Source of the DNA: Telluria antibiotica
GTDB taxonomy: Bacteria > Pseudomonadota > Gammaproteobacteria > Burkholderiales > Burkholderiaceae_D
Assembly (NCBI RefSeq): GCF_011682055.1
Contig: NZ_JAAQOM010000022.1
Location: forward strand, 1-64,000
Reading direction: 5' to 3'
DNA: 64,000 bases
Part shown: piece after piece, positions 7,573-17,090 of the stretch
Numbering within the stretch: the first letter of the stretch is position 1
Layout: every line of letters starts with the position of its first letter
Notes under the pieces: model-generated
The model's database searches: none
Seen by the model: only the letters and a program-made list of their open reading frames with translations
What the model was told of the DNA's origin: nothing
Translations under genes and position numbers: made by a program

Positions 7573-8127
7573 CTACAGCTTGGCCAGGTCGGCGCGCACC
7601 TGATCGAACTTCAGGCGGCCCAGGTACGTCTTGCGAACGTGCCCATCTGCGCCGATCAGCACCGTAAATGGCAGGCCGCCGTTCGCGTTGCCGAGGCCGC
7701 GCGCCAGGTCGGTGCCACCCATGCCGCCTACGTACAATGGGTAGGAAATCTTGATTTTGCGGGCAAACTCGGCGAGGTTCGACGGTGAATCGATGCCGAT
7801 GCCGATCACGTTGAAATGCTTGCCGCCGTCCTTGGCCGCCAGTTCCGACAGTTCCGGCATTTCGGACACGCACGGTGCGCACCACGACGCCCAGAAATTC
7901 ACGAGCAGCGGCTTGCCTTTCCACTGGCCGAGCGCCTGCGGCTTGCCGGCGAGGTCGTTCAGCGAGGATGCATACAGGTTCGTGACGGGCGTTTGCGGCC
8001 GGCCATCCGTCTTGTCATAGGTCGTCGTCAGCGGGCCCTTGGCGTCCTGCTTGACGCCGGCGATGGCGCCGAGCACGGTGAAGGCGGCGGCCAGCGCCAC
8101 GTAGCCGGCCAGGTGTTTTTTATTCAT
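7573..8127 (-). CDS. TlpA-family thiol:disulfide oxidoreductase
   Basis: The 184-residue protein (from the ATG at 8127) has one N-terminal hydrophobic anchor (about residues 6-24) and a thioredoxin fold with FWASWCAPCVSEMPEL, where C83 and C86 form the redox pair. A later GGLPFTVLIGADG holds the cis-proline segment. It is expected to be anchored in the inner membrane facing the periplasm, where TlpA/ResA-type proteins reduce disulfides, for example in cytochrome maturation; the client is unknown. An alternative start at 8145 adds six residues. The ATG at 8127 overlaps the end of the upstream unknown gene. Confidence 0.88.
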   Translation of the reverse strand: MNKKHLAGYVALAAAFTVLGAIAGVKQDAKGPLTTTYDKTDGRPQTPVTNLYASSLNDLAGKPQALGQWKGKPLLVNFWASWCAPCVSEMPELSELAAKDGGKHFNVIGIGIDSPSNLAEFARKIKISYPLYVGGMGGTDLARGLGNANGGLPFTVLIGADGHVRKTYLGRLKFDQVRADLAKL

Positions 8128-8749
8128 CTTGTTCGGAAGAGTCATTGTTCATCAGGGTGCGGAGGGCGGCGGCATCGGCGCGGTGCAGGCGGCCGTCCGC
8201 ACGGGTTTTCAGGGCGCCCCGCAGGTCGTTCATTTCATATAGCTCGGCATGCACCATTTCTTTTTGCCACATGAAGCTGACCGTCTCGACGGGATCGTGG
8301 CGGCCGCCCTTGAAGTGCGGCGTTTCCGAGATCTCGATATTGACGTTGCGGTTGAGAAGAAAGATTTCGACGTCCTTGGCACTATCGGCAAACAATTGCA
8401 GGTGGATGTCGTCGTGCTCGCCCGCCGTGCCGTTCAGCACGGGGCCCGTGACGTAGGGACGGAACTCGGACAGCTGCTCCATCACTTCGAGGGCCGCGCT
8501 GCGCATGTGCCTCACGCGTGCGGCCTGGGACGGGCCCTGGAACAGGCTCTGGTAGCGGCGTACCTCGTCTTCGACTTGTATATTGTCCGGCAGGTAATTC
8601 GGGGACGGGCGATCCACGCCGAGCACCTGGCGCGCCGCCTTCGTCTTTGCCGTGGAATAGTCCGCGCCGTCCTGGGCGATCATGCGGGCGGCCGTCGCGG
8701 CGATGCGCGCGCGCACCTGCAGCAGGTCGTCGTTTGAATTGGGCATCAT
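8120..8749 (-). CDS. Uncharacterised cytosolic protein, possibly nucleotidyltransferase-like
   Basis: I do not recognise this family with certainty. From the ATG at 8749 it is 209 residues with no signal peptide or membrane helix. The N-terminal half is helical and charged (LLQVRARIAATAARMIAQDG; ARQVLGVDRPSPNYLPDN). The C-terminal half has short beta-like stretches (DIHLQLFADSAKDVEIFLLN; VNIEISETPHF) that faintly recall nucleotidyltransferase folds. The tail, with EMNDLRGALKTRADGRLHRAD, is again charged. Conserved-looking acidic and basic residues suggest an enzyme or RNA-binding protein, but no catalytic motif is clear. AAGGGT lies upstream of 8749; a longer start at 8782 is possible. It overlaps the TlpA-like gene by 8 nt, suggesting coexpression. 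Confidence 0.7.
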   Translation of the reverse strand: MMPNSNDDLLQVRARIAATAARMIAQDGADYSTAKTKAARQVLGVDRPSPNYLPDNIQVEDEVRRYQSLFQGPSQAARVRHMRSAALEVMEQLSEFRPYVTGPVLNGTAGEHDDIHLQLFADSAKDVEIFLLNRNVNIEISETPHFKGGRHDPVETVSFMWQKEMVHAELYEMNDLRGALKTRADGRLHRADAAALRTLMNNDSSEQDE

Positions 8750-8786
8750 GTTCAAATCATACCCTTGAACGCGAAATGGCATCGCG

Positions 8787-11700
8787 TCACTGGCGTGCCC
8801 CGCCTTGCCAATACGCTTCCACCAGGCGCAGCACGGCCTTGGACTGGTAGCCCCTGGCCAGCGCGCTCAACCGGTTGGCGAACGGCCGGTAGCGTTCGTC
8901 CAGCGCGGCCAGCCGCTCGGCTTGCGCGACGATGTCCTGCATGTGGCCCGAGCGTGCGAGCCGATGCAGCACTTCCATCTCGGCGGCGGGCGGGGGCACG
9001 ATGGGCCCGTCGGCCGGCGGCGGCGTCGCCGTTTTTTCCGCGCCATATATCCATTCCAGCTGCAGCAGCCGGGCGATATGCTCCAGCAACCGCTCCGTGT
9101 CGAGCGGCTTCGGCAGGAAGGCGTCCATCCCGGCCGCCAGGCATTCCTCGCTGTCGCTCGTCGACACGCTGGCCGACAGCGCGATGACCGGCAAGCTGCG
9201 AAACGCCTCCTGCCGGCGCAACCGGCGCACGACTTCCAGGCCGTTCAGCCGCGGCATGGCGACGTCCAGCAGCACGAGGTCGGGCCGCAGGCGTTGCACC
9301 TCGGCCAGCGCGGCCTCGCCGTCGGCGGCCTGGGCCACGTCGAAGCCGAGCGACGTCAGCAGGTCGGCAGCCACCGCCCGGTTCTCGGCGACGTCGTCGA
9401 CCACCAGCACGGTCCGGCGCGGCCCCGTATAGCCGGCCACGGTGCGGGAGACGGCCGGCGCCGTCAGCGCCTGCACGGGCGGCGCCCGGACGTCGAACCG
9501 GAACGTGCTGCCCCGGCCGACTTCGCTGTCGACCCGGATGTCGCCATCCATCAGGCGCACGTACTGGCGGCTGATCGTCAGGCCGAGGCCCGTGCCGCCC
9601 AGGTGCCGCCGCACGTCGCCGGCCTGCTCGAACGGCTCGAAGATGGCGTCCAGCTGGCCGGCCGCGATGCCGATGCCGGTGTCGCGCACCTCGAACGCGA
9701 GCCGGTCCGGCTGCATGAAGCGCACCTGCAGCGTGACCTGGCCGGCGTCGGTGAACTTGACGGCGTTGGACAGCAGGTTCAGCAAGACCTGGCGCAGCCG
9801 CTTCTCGTCGACCCGGACCCAGGCCGGCAGGTCGGGCGCGAGGTCGCACACGAGGTGCAGCTGTTTTTGCGCCGCTTTCACGCCCACGATGTCCGCGATG
9901 GTCTGCACGAAGCGGGCGAGCGGAATGTCGGTGGCGTAGAGTTCCATCTTGCCCGCCTCGATCTTGGCCATGTCGAGGATGTCGTTGATGAGGGTAAGCA
10001 GGTGCTCGCCGCTCTTGCGGACGACGTTGATGCCGGCCAGCTGGCGCTCGGTCAAGGTCGGGTCGCGTTCCAGGATCTGGGCGTAGCCGAGGATGCTGTT
10101 CAGGGGCGTGCGCAATTCGTGGCTCATGTTGGCGACGAACGCACTCTTGGCGCGGTTGGCCGCTTCGGCCGCCTCGCGCCCCTGCCGCTCCGCCTCGGCC
10201 TGCTTGTGCGCGGACAGGTCGAGCACGAAGGCGACACCCTGGTCGGGCGAATCGTCGAACAGGACGGCGCCGAGCAGCACCGGCACGCGGCTGCCGTCCT
10301 TGCGCCGGAACGCTTTCTCGTAGGGCGTACTCGTCCGGGTGGCACGCACCTCTTCCAGTTTTTGCGCGTCGATGGCCTTGAATTCCGGCAGCGTCATGCT
10401 TTCCCAGCGCACGTTCCCCGCGAGCAGGTCGGCACGCGTATAGCCGACCATGTGCAGGAACGCCTCGTTGGCGTCGCTGATGCTGCCGTCCATGCCCCAG
10501 AACACGATGCCGATGATGCTGGACTCCACCAGGCGGCGGATGCGGGCTTCGCGCGCCTGCAGGCTGGCGTACAAGGTGGCGTTTTCCAGCGAAATGGCCG
10601 CCTGCGACGCGAGCAATTCCAGCACGGCCAGGTGGTTGTGCGTGAACGCGCGCGGCGCGAGGCGGTTTTCCAGGTACAGGATGCCGACGAGGGTCGCCTG
10701 TTTCGCGAGGGGGATGCACAGCACCGAGCGCGGCGGTGGCGGCTTCTGGACCCGGAAATACGGGTCGTCGGCGAACGGGTGCGGCGCGGCGACGTCGTCC
10801 AGCAGCACGTTCTCGCGCACCCGCGCCACGTAGCGCAGCAATGACTCGGGCAGCGCCGCGGGGCCGACGGCGGGACCCCGGAGGATGACGTCGATCCCGG
10901 CATGCTTGCTCAGTGCCTCGGCTTCGACCTGGAACCCGTCCGGTGCCGGCAGGATCAGGAGGCCCCGGTCGGCGCCGGCATGTTCGACGGCGATCCGCAT
11001 CAGGGTCTCGACCAGCGCGGGCAGCACGATCTCGCGCGACACGGCCTGCGACGCCTTCACGACCGTGGCGATGTCCAGCTGGCGGTTCGACGTGTCGCCG
11101 GCCAGGCTTTGCGCCGGTGCCAGGTTGGCGGCGGGCCGGGCGTAGTGCCGGTCGAGCTGCGCCACCTTGCCGTCCGCCCCGTAGCGCGCGTAGCCGGCCC
11201 TGGCCTGGCGCAGATAGGTCGCCGCGATCTCCGCGAAGCCGCGCGCCCGGTAGAAATTCGCCGCCAGTTCATAGGCCAGCGCTTCGTTCTGCACCATACC
11301 TTGCTCGCGCGCGGCCGCGATCGCCTCTTCGTAGTGCCGCATCGCCTCCATGTCGCGCTGCTCGATGCGGCCGATCTCGGCGGCGACGAGGGCGGCGCGG
11401 GTGCGGAAATTGTCCGGGCAGTTCTCCGCCCAGGTCGCGATCTGCTGGTGGTGGGTGGCGAGCGTCTGCCTGAGCACGGGCCTCGCGTCGGCGGGTGCCG
11501 TGTCGTAGCAGGCCGCAGTCGCCAGCGCGTGGTAGAAGTGGTACTCGGCCAGTTCGAAAAACGATGGGAGCGTCCACAGCAAGGTGCGTGCCTGCGCGGC
11601 GGCGTCGATGGCGCCGCGGGCATCGCCGTCGAAGAAGCGGATCTGCAGCTTGCGGATCCAGTACGTGCAGGTGGACACCGCCAGGTGCGGATCCTGTTCC

Positions 11701-14700
11701 AGGTGCTGCCGGAACGCATCTTCGCTGCATGCCGTGCCAGGGGACAGCTCGAACCGCTGCGGCAGCCCGCGCAACGCGCGCATCAGCATCAACTGCCCGT
11801 TCATCGTGGCGATGACGAGGCCGAACCGGGCCTTGTGCGCGAAGGCGAACAATTGCTCGGCCTCGCTTTGTACGTCGCCGAGGGATTCGCCCTCCGCCAG
11901 CCGCAGCGTGATCAGGCAGTTGCAGCAATAGGAAGCGTAGACGAGGTTGCCGCTTTCGCGGGCCGCGTCGAACGCGCGCCGCACCGCGTCGATGCCCGCG
12001 CTGACATGGCGTGACCATGGGCTGATCAGGAAGCCGAACCCGAGATAGGTCTGGGCCTTGAAGCGCTGCAGGCCGCGCTGCTCGAGCAGGTCGAAGCCGA
12101 GCTTGCCGAAGCGGTAGCCGGCCCGGTAGTCGCTGAAATGCGGGCCGAGGACCGTGCCCAGCGCCACATAGGCGAGGCACGAGGCGTCGCTGTTGCCGTG
12201 GTCCATGCTGATGTTCGCCATGTGCGCGGCGATCAGCGCAAGGAGGTTCGCATCCGTGTGCAGCGCCGGCGCCTGGCCCCACATGAGGACTTCCAGCGTC
12301 CCGCGCCACGATGCGTCGGTCATCGGGGGCAGGTCGATGAGGTCCTCGATGGCGCGGCTGCCCATGCGTTGCCACATCGCGTCGAACTCGCGCTTCACGT
12401 CGGCGTCGGTCGGATGCGGGGACCACGCGATGCCGAGGCGGTGCAGGTACTCGATCACAGCCAGCACGCTCAGGTCCGGCCGGTCGAGCATCGCGTACAG
12501 CGCGGTCTGGGCGCAGGCGACGGCGGCCGCGTCCACGAGGCCGGACGCGCGCTGCGCCAGCCGGGCCAGCCGCTCTTGTGCGTCAGACGTCGCGCCGGTC
12601 AGCGATTCGCATTCGGCCCGGCCGAGTTCGAGGGCGAAGGCCAGCGCGTACCGGCTGTCCCAGCAGTCCGGCGCGAGCAGTCCGCATCCGGTCGTGAAGA
12701 AACCCAGCGCCGATGCGTACGCCGTGGCAGCCGCGGCGCGCCGGCCCGCCATCAGGTTCAGTTCGGCCAGGCGCGTGCGTTCATCGTCCGCCGACATCAG
12801 CGTGGCGCCCCGGTTGAGCTGGTTCACGACGTCGAACACCGCGTCCGCCAGCGCGTCCGGCGGCGTCCGGGCCAGCAGCAGCCGGCCGATGCGCAGGTGC
12901 GCGGCCGGGCGGTCGGCGGCGGGGATCAGGGAATAGGCGGCTTCCTGGACGCGATCGTGCAGGAACACATACGTACCGCGCTTGCGCCACACGAGTCCGG
13001 CACGGTGCGCTTCCCACAGCGCGCGGTGGCTGGCGTCTTCAGGTTCCCCGCGCACGAGCGCCAGCGTGGCGGCGTCGCCCGCGTTGCCGAGGCACGCGAG
13101 CTGGCGCAGGGCGTCGCGGGTGATGTCGGGCAGGCGGGCCAGTTTCGCGATCAGCAGGTCGACGACGTTGTCCGTATAGCCCTTGGCGTGGATGCGCTCG
13201 ACGTCCCACGTCCAGGCCGCCGTGCGCGCGTCGAAGGCGAGCAGCCCTTCGTCGTGCAGCGCCATGACGAACTGGATCGCGAAGAACGGATTGCCGGCCG
13301 TTTTCGCGTGCACCAGCGCCGCCAGCGGCGCGACGGCGCGGCGCGTGCGGTGCAGGGAATCGGCCAGCAGGTGGGCCACGTCGTCGACCGACAGCGGGGC
13401 GAGGACGATTTCCGTGACGTCGATGCCGGCCCGCCGCAGCGCGTCCAGCCGCAGCATGAGCGGGTGGTCGGGCCCGACTTCGTTGTCCCGATAGGCGCCG
13501 ACCAGCAGCAAATGGCGCAGCTCGCCTTCGGCGACCAGGCCTTTCAGGATGCGCTGCGTCGCCGCATCCAGCCATTGCAGGTCGTCGAGGAACAGCACGA
13601 GCGGATGGTCCGGCTGGGCGAACACGCACAGGAATCTCCGGAACACCCGCTGGAAACGGTTCTGGGCTTCCAGCGGCGGCAGTTCCGGCACCGGCGGCTG
13701 CGTGCCGATGACGATTTCCAGCTCCGGCACCAGGTCGATCATCAGCTGGCCGCACGGGTGCACCGCTTCCAGCAGCGCCGCGCGCCACCGGCCCAGCTCG
13801 GCTTCGCTGGTCCCCAGCAGGCGGTGCACGAGCATCTGGAACGCTTGCGCGAGCGGCGCGTAGGGAATGTCCCGTTTGAACTGGTCGAACTTGCCGGACG
13901 CGAAAAACCCGCGCGGCCCCACGATTTCCCGCTGCAATTCATTGACGACGGCCGATTTGCCGATGCCGGCATAGCCGGAGACGAGGACCATCCGGCTGTC
14001 GCCCGTCGCGACCACGTGCTCGAACGCGTCGATGAGCGTGCGCACCTGGGCTTCGCGGCCGTACAGGTGTTCCGGCACGCGCAGCCGGTCCGGGATATCT
14101 CGCCGGCCGAGGCGGAACGGCCGGATGGCGCCGTGAGCGGCCCATTGCTTGCGGCAGCGGCGCAGGTCCGCCACGACGCCCGCCGCGGACTGGTAGCGCG
14201 CCTCGGGCATTTTCGCGAGCAACTTCATGACGATGGCAGAGACCGGTTCCGGCAGGCCAGGACGGCGTCCGGCCGGCGGCACGGGCTCGCGGGCGATGTG
14301 GCAGTGGATGAGTTCCAGCGGGTCGGCCGTGGCGAACGGCAGTTCGCCGGTGAGCATGCGGTACAGGATGACGCCCAGGGCGTAGAAATCGCAGCGCGCG
14401 TCGACGGAACGGTTCATGCGGCCCGTCTGCTCCGGCGCCAGGTAGGGCAGGGAGCCGGCGATGATCTCGGACGGTTCCAGGTCGTGACGCTCGCTGGGCA
14501 GCCGGGACGCGCGGCCGAAGCCGAGCAGGCGCACCTGTTCGCCCTGCACGAGGACGTGGGCCGGCGCGAGATCTTGATGGATGAGGCCGCTGGCATGGAC
14601 GTGGCCCAGCGAGTCGGCGAGGGAGATGGCGAGCGCGAGGGCGCTGTCCACGTCGAGCGGAGCGGCGAGGCGGCTGTCGAGCAGGTCGCCACCGGGATCG

Positions 14701-14945
14701 TCCAGCAGCAGCACGAGCCGGCCCGCCTCGTGCATCAAGGCACGGGGTCGCACCGCCCAGGCCGGATCCAGCTCGGCCCTGAGCGCGTATTCGTGTTCCA
14801 GACGCGCCAGCGTCGCGGGTGCCGGGTGCTCGTCCAGGGCGGTCAGCATGAGGAAGGACGTCGCGTCGCCGGCAAAACCCCGGTAGCAGGCCAGTTCGCC
14901 ATCCTGCCCGAGGACCTCGACGCGTTTCCCGTGAAAGGTAGTCAT
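8787..14945 (-). CDS. Giant hybrid sensor: kinase-like head, AAA ATPase, GAF, PAS, histidine kinase and receiver
   Basis: About 2052 residues from the ATG at 14945 (an upstream ATG at 14984 adds 13). Domains in order: protein-kinase-like fold (about 1-270) with LIHQDLAPAHVLV (D125) and TGRMNRSVDARCD; AAA/NACHT-like ATPase (about 300-600) with Walker A GYAGIGKS (K330) and Walker B LVLFLDDLQWLD; a long helical TPR-like region (about 600-1300); GAF (about 1310-1460); PAS (about 1465-1580); HisKA with MSHELRTPLN (H1609); HATPase_c with LLNLLSNAVKFTD; a receiver domain with LVLLDVAMPRLNG (D1894); and a helical tail. It has no membrane helix, so it is probably a cytosolic sensor. The kinase head looks catalytically weak: FLML sits where the beta-3 lysine is expected, HQD replaces HRD, and GFG replaces DFG (G142). 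The family is known in cyanobacteria and proteobacteria; the signal and partner regulator are unknown. It is divergent from mpl. Confidence 0.9.
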   Translation of the reverse strand: MTTFHGKRVEVLGQDGELACYRGFAGDATSFLMLTALDEHPAPATLARLEHEYALRAELDPAWAVRPRALMHEAGRLVLLLDDPGGDLLDSRLAAPLDVDSALALAISLADSLGHVHASGLIHQDLAPAHVLVQGEQVRLLGFGRASRLPSERHDLEPSEIIAGSLPYLAPEQTGRMNRSVDARCDFYALGVILYRMLTGELPFATADPLELIHCHIAREPVPPAGRRPGLPEPVSAIVMKLLAKMPEARYQSAAGVVADLRRCRKQWAAHGAIRPFRLGRRDIPDRLRVPEHLYGREAQVRTLIDAFEHVVATGDSRMVLVSGYAGIGKSAVVNELQREIVGPRGFFASGKFDQFKRDIPYAPLAQAFQMLVHRLLGTSEAELGRWRAALLEAVHPCGQLMIDLVPELEIVIGTQPPVPELPPLEAQNRFQRVFRRFLCVFAQPDHPLVLFLDDLQWLDAATQRILKGLVAEGELRHLLLVGAYRDNEVGPDHPLMLRLDALRRAGIDVTEIVLAPLSVDDVAHLLADSLHRTRRAVAPLAALVHAKTAGNPFFAIQFVMALHDEGLLAFDARTAAWTWDVERIHAKGYTDNVVDLLIAKLARLPDITRDALRQLACLGNAGDAATLALVRGEPEDASHRALWEAHRAGLVWRKRGTYVFLHDRVQEAAYSLIPAADRPAAHLRIGRLLLARTPPDALADAVFDVVNQLNRGATLMSADDERTRLAELNLMAGRRAAAATAYASALGFFTTGCGLLAPDCWDSRYALAFALELGRAECESLTGATSDAQERLARLAQRASGLVDAAAVACAQTALYAMLDRPDLSVLAVIEYLHRLGIAWSPHPTDADVKREFDAMWQRMGSRAIEDLIDLPPMTDASWRGTLEVLMWGQAPALHTDANLLALIAAHMANISMDHGNSDASCLAYVALGTVLGPHFSDYRAGYRFGKLGFDLLEQRGLQRFKAQTYLGFGFLISPWSRHVSAGIDAVRRAFDAARESGNLVYASYCCNCLITLRLAEGESLGDVQSEAEQLFAFAHKARFGLVIATMNGQLMLMRALRGLPQRFELSPGTACSEDAFRQHLEQDPHLAVSTCTYWIRKLQIRFFDGDARGAIDAAAQARTLLWTLPSFFELAEYHFYHALATAACYDTAPADARPVLRQTLATHHQQIATWAENCPDNFRTRAALVAAEIGRIEQRDMEAMRHYEEAIAAAREQGMVQNEALAYELAANFYRARGFAEIAATYLRQARAGYARYGADGKVAQLDRHYARPAANLAPAQSLAGDTSNRQLDIATVVKASQAVSREIVLPALVETLMRIAVEHAGADRGLLILPAPDGFQVEAEALSKHAGIDVILRGPAVGPAALPESLLRYVARVRENVLLDDVAAPHPFADDPYFRVQKPPPPRSVLCIPLAKQATLVGILYLENRLAPRAFTHNHLAVLELLASQAAISLENATLYASLQAREARIRRLVESSIIGIVFWGMDGSISDANEAFLHMVGYTRADLLAGNVRWESMTLPEFKAIDAQKLEEVRATRTSTPYEKAFRRKDGSRVPVLLGAVLFDDSPDQGVAFVLDLSAHKQAEAERQGREAAEAANRAKSAFVANMSHELRTPLNSILGYAQILERDPTLTERQLAGINVVRKSGEHLLTLINDILDMAKIEAGKMELYATDIPLARFVQTIADIVGVKAAQKQLHLVCDLAPDLPAWVRVDEKRLRQVLLNLLSNAVKFTDAGQVTLQVRFMQPDRLAFEVRDTGIGIAAGQLDAIFEPFEQAGDVRRHLGGTGLGLTISRQYVRLMDGDIRVDSEVGRGSTFRFDVRAPPVQALTAPAVSRTVAGYTGPRRTVLVVDDVAENRAVAADLLTSLGFDVAQAADGEAALAEVQRLRPDLVLLDVAMPRLNGLEVVRRLRRQEAFRSLPVIALSASVSTSDSEECLAAGMDAFLPKPLDTERLLEHIARLLQLEWIYGAEKTATPPPADGPIVPPPAAEMEVLHRLARSGHMQDIVAQAERLAALDERYRPFANRLSALARGYQSKAVLRLVEAYWQGGARQ

Positions 14946-15047
14946 CTCAGCATCCGAAGCGCACGAAACGATTATATAGGTCATGCGTGCCGACGGGTGG
15001 GCCCGTTGCCGCCGTGTCGAAACGGCCGCTGCGGGGGATGAGGTGTT

Positions 15048-15056
15048 TGGTAGAAT
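15048..15056 (+). promoter_or_regulatory. Candidate extended -10 promoter of mpl
   Basis: TGGTAGAAT fits an extended -10 element (TG, one base, TAGAAT at 15051-15056), 38 nt before the mpl ATG. No good -35 hexamer is seen at the normal distance, which extended -10 promoters can tolerate. Confidence 0.45.
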
Positions 15057-15093
15057 CGCGTATTCGCTATTTCAACGATCCCTTCGGCACGTC

Positions 15094-16464
15094 ATGCACA
15101 TCCATATCCTCGGCATCTGCGGCACCTTCATGGGTGGCCTCGCAGTGCTGGCCAAAGAGGCCGGCCACCGCGTCACCGGGTGCGACGCCAACGTCTACCC
15201 TCCGATGAGCATCCAGCTCGAAGCCCAGGGCATCGAACTGATCCAGGGTTACGGGCCGGATCAGGTGAACTTGAACCCGGACCTGTATGTCGTCGGCAAC
15301 GTGATGACGCGCGGCAATCCGCTCATCGAGGAAATCCTGAACCGCGGCTTGCCGTATGTGTCTGGACCGCAATGGATTGGCGACCATATCCTGCGTCATA
15401 AATGGGTGCTCGCCGTCGCGGGCACGCACGGCAAGACGACGACGTCGTCGATGCTCGCGTGGATCCTGGAAGACGCCGGCTATTCGCCCGGCTTCCTGAT
15501 CGGCGGCGTGCCGCTGAACTTCGGCGTGTCCGCGCGCCTGTCCGGCGCGACTGACTCGGACTTCTTCGTCATCGAGGCGGACGAGTACGACACGGCATTC
15601 TTCGACAAGCGTTCGAAGTTCGTGCACTACCATGCGCGGACGGCCGTGCTGAACAACCTCGAATACGACCACGCCGACATCTTCCCCGACATCGGCGCCA
15701 TCGAAACCCAATTCCACCACCTCGTGCGCACGGTGCCCGGCGTCGGCCGCATCGTCGTCAACGGCGACGAGGCGTCGCTGGCGCGCGTGCTGAAGCGCGG
15801 CTGCTGGAGCGAAAAGGAAAGTTTCGGTAGTTCCGAAGGCGTCAACTGGAGCCTCGTCGAGCATCCGGGCGGTTCCAGCTTCGACGTGCTGTTCGACGGC
15901 GTGCAGCAGGGCACTGTCCACTGGGACCTGACCGGCCACCATAACCGCAGCAATGCGCTGGCCGCCATCGCGGCCGCGCGCCACGTGGGCGTGCCGCCCG
16001 CGCAGGCGGTCGAGGCGCTGGCCCGCTTCCAGAGCGTCAAGCGCCGCATGGAAGTGCGCGGCACCGTCAACGGCGTGACCGTCTACGACGACTTTGCGCA
16101 CCACCCGACGGCCATCGCGACGACGGTTGGCGGCCTGCGCCAGAAACTCGGTACGGCCGGCCGCATCCTCGCCGTGCTGGAGCCCCGTTCGAACACGATG
16201 AAGCTGGGTGCGATGAAGGATGCGTTGCCGGGCAGCCTGAAGGATGCCGACCTCGTGTTCGGCTTCGGCAGCCAGCAGGCGCTCGGGTGGTCGCTGGCGG
16301 ACGCGCTGAAGCCGCTGGGCGCCAACGCGCACAGCTTCGACCAGCTCGACTACCTCGTGCAGGCCGTCGTCCAGGCCGCGCAGCCGGGCGACCACATCCT
16401 CGTGATGAGCAACGGCGGCTTCGGCGGCGTGCACCAGAAGCTGCTGGAGGCATTGGCGACATGA
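15094..16464 (+). CDS. mpl: UDP-N-acetylmuramate:L-alanyl-gamma-D-glutamyl-meso-diaminopimelate ligase
   Basis: The 456-residue protein begins MHIHILGICGTFMGGLAVLA, as Mpl proteins do, and has the Mur-ligase ATP loop GTHGKTTTSSM (K114). It continues with EADEYDTAFFDKRSKF, LNNLEYDHADIF and a C-terminal domain with VYDDFAHHPTAI. It joins recycled murein tripeptide to UDP-MurNAc, so it works in cell-wall recycling. An in-frame ATG further upstream (14983) would add 37 residues lying within the promoter region and is rejected. Its stop overlaps the next ATG by 4 nt, starting a chain of coupled genes. Confidence 0.96.
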   Translation: MHIHILGICGTFMGGLAVLAKEAGHRVTGCDANVYPPMSIQLEAQGIELIQGYGPDQVNLNPDLYVVGNVMTRGNPLIEEILNRGLPYVSGPQWIGDHILRHKWVLAVAGTHGKTTTSSMLAWILEDAGYSPGFLIGGVPLNFGVSARLSGATDSDFFVIEADEYDTAFFDKRSKFVHYHARTAVLNNLEYDHADIFPDIGAIETQFHHLVRTVPGVGRIVVNGDEASLARVLKRGCWSEKESFGSSEGVNWSLVEHPGGSSFDVLFDGVQQGTVHWDLTGHHNRSNALAAIAAARHVGVPPAQAVEALARFQSVKRRMEVRGTVNGVTVYDDFAHHPTAIATTVGGLRQKLGTAGRILAVLEPRSNTMKLGAMKDALPGSLKDADLVFGFGSQQALGWSLADALKPLGANAHSFDQLDYLVQAVVQAAQPGDHILVMSNGGFGGVHQKLLEALAT

Positions 16465-17090
16465 GCGGGATCCCGCATCTGTTGTACCTGCACGGCTTCC
16501 GCTCGTCGCCGCGCTCGTTCAAGGCGCGCGTCGTGCAGCAGCGCATGGCCGCGGCCGGCCGTGCCGACCTCCTGATCTGCCCGCAACTGCCGCCGTCGCC
16601 GCAGGCCGCGATGGCGCTCGTGCTCACCCTCGTCGAGCGCTATGCGGCGAAGGGGCCGGACGAACTCGCCATCGTCGGCTCGTCGCTGGGTGGTTTCTAC
16701 GCGACGTGGCTGGCGGAACGCTTCGGCTGCCGCGCGGCCGTGATCAACCCTGCCGTCGACCCGCTGCACGACCTCGACCAGCACGTCGGCATCACGACGG
16801 AATGGCACACGGGCGAGCCGTTCGAATTCAAGCGCGAGTACATCGACGAGCTGGCGGCGCTGAAGGTCGGACCGATCACGCGGCCGGAGCGCTATTTCCT
16901 GCTGGCCGCCACCGGCGACGAGGTGTTGGACTACCGCGACATGGTTGCGCATTACGCAGGGGCGCACCAGCACGTCATCCAGGGCAGCGACCATGCCATC
17001 CCGGAATTCGAGCAGTATGTCGACGAGGTGCTGGCATTCTGCCTGACGGCTGAATCGAAAGGCTCGGCCGGATCGGACACGGCAAGGTGA
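16461..17090 (+). CDS. YqiA/YcfP-type alpha/beta hydrolase (esterase)
   Basis: The 209-residue protein starts MSGIPHLLYLHGFRSSPRS, with the HGF oxyanion-hole motif. The nucleophile elbow is GSSLGG (S75). DEVLDY and the late GSDHAIPEF supply the expected Asp and His of a Ser-Asp-His triad. Family members (UPF0227/YqiA) are small cytosolic esterases with unclear natural substrates. The ATG overlaps the mpl stop (ATGA) and its own stop overlaps the GTG of ubiC (GTGA), so it is translated as part of a tight operon. Confidence 0.88.
   Translation: MSGIPHLLYLHGFRSSPRSFKARVVQQRMAAAGRADLLICPQLPPSPQAAMALVLTLVERYAAKGPDELAIVGSSLGGFYATWLAERFGCRAAVINPAVDPLHDLDQHVGITTEWHTGEPFEFKREYIDELAALKVGPITRPERYFLLAATGDEVLDYRDMVAHYAGAHQHVIQGSDHAIPEFEQYVDEVLAFCLTAESKGSAGSDTAR

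Noticed and set aside
12138..15041. Long plus-strand open frame antisense to the giant sensor
   Set aside because: Its translation is arginine-rich without recognisable motifs, while the minus frame has clear catalytic and binding motifs throughout.
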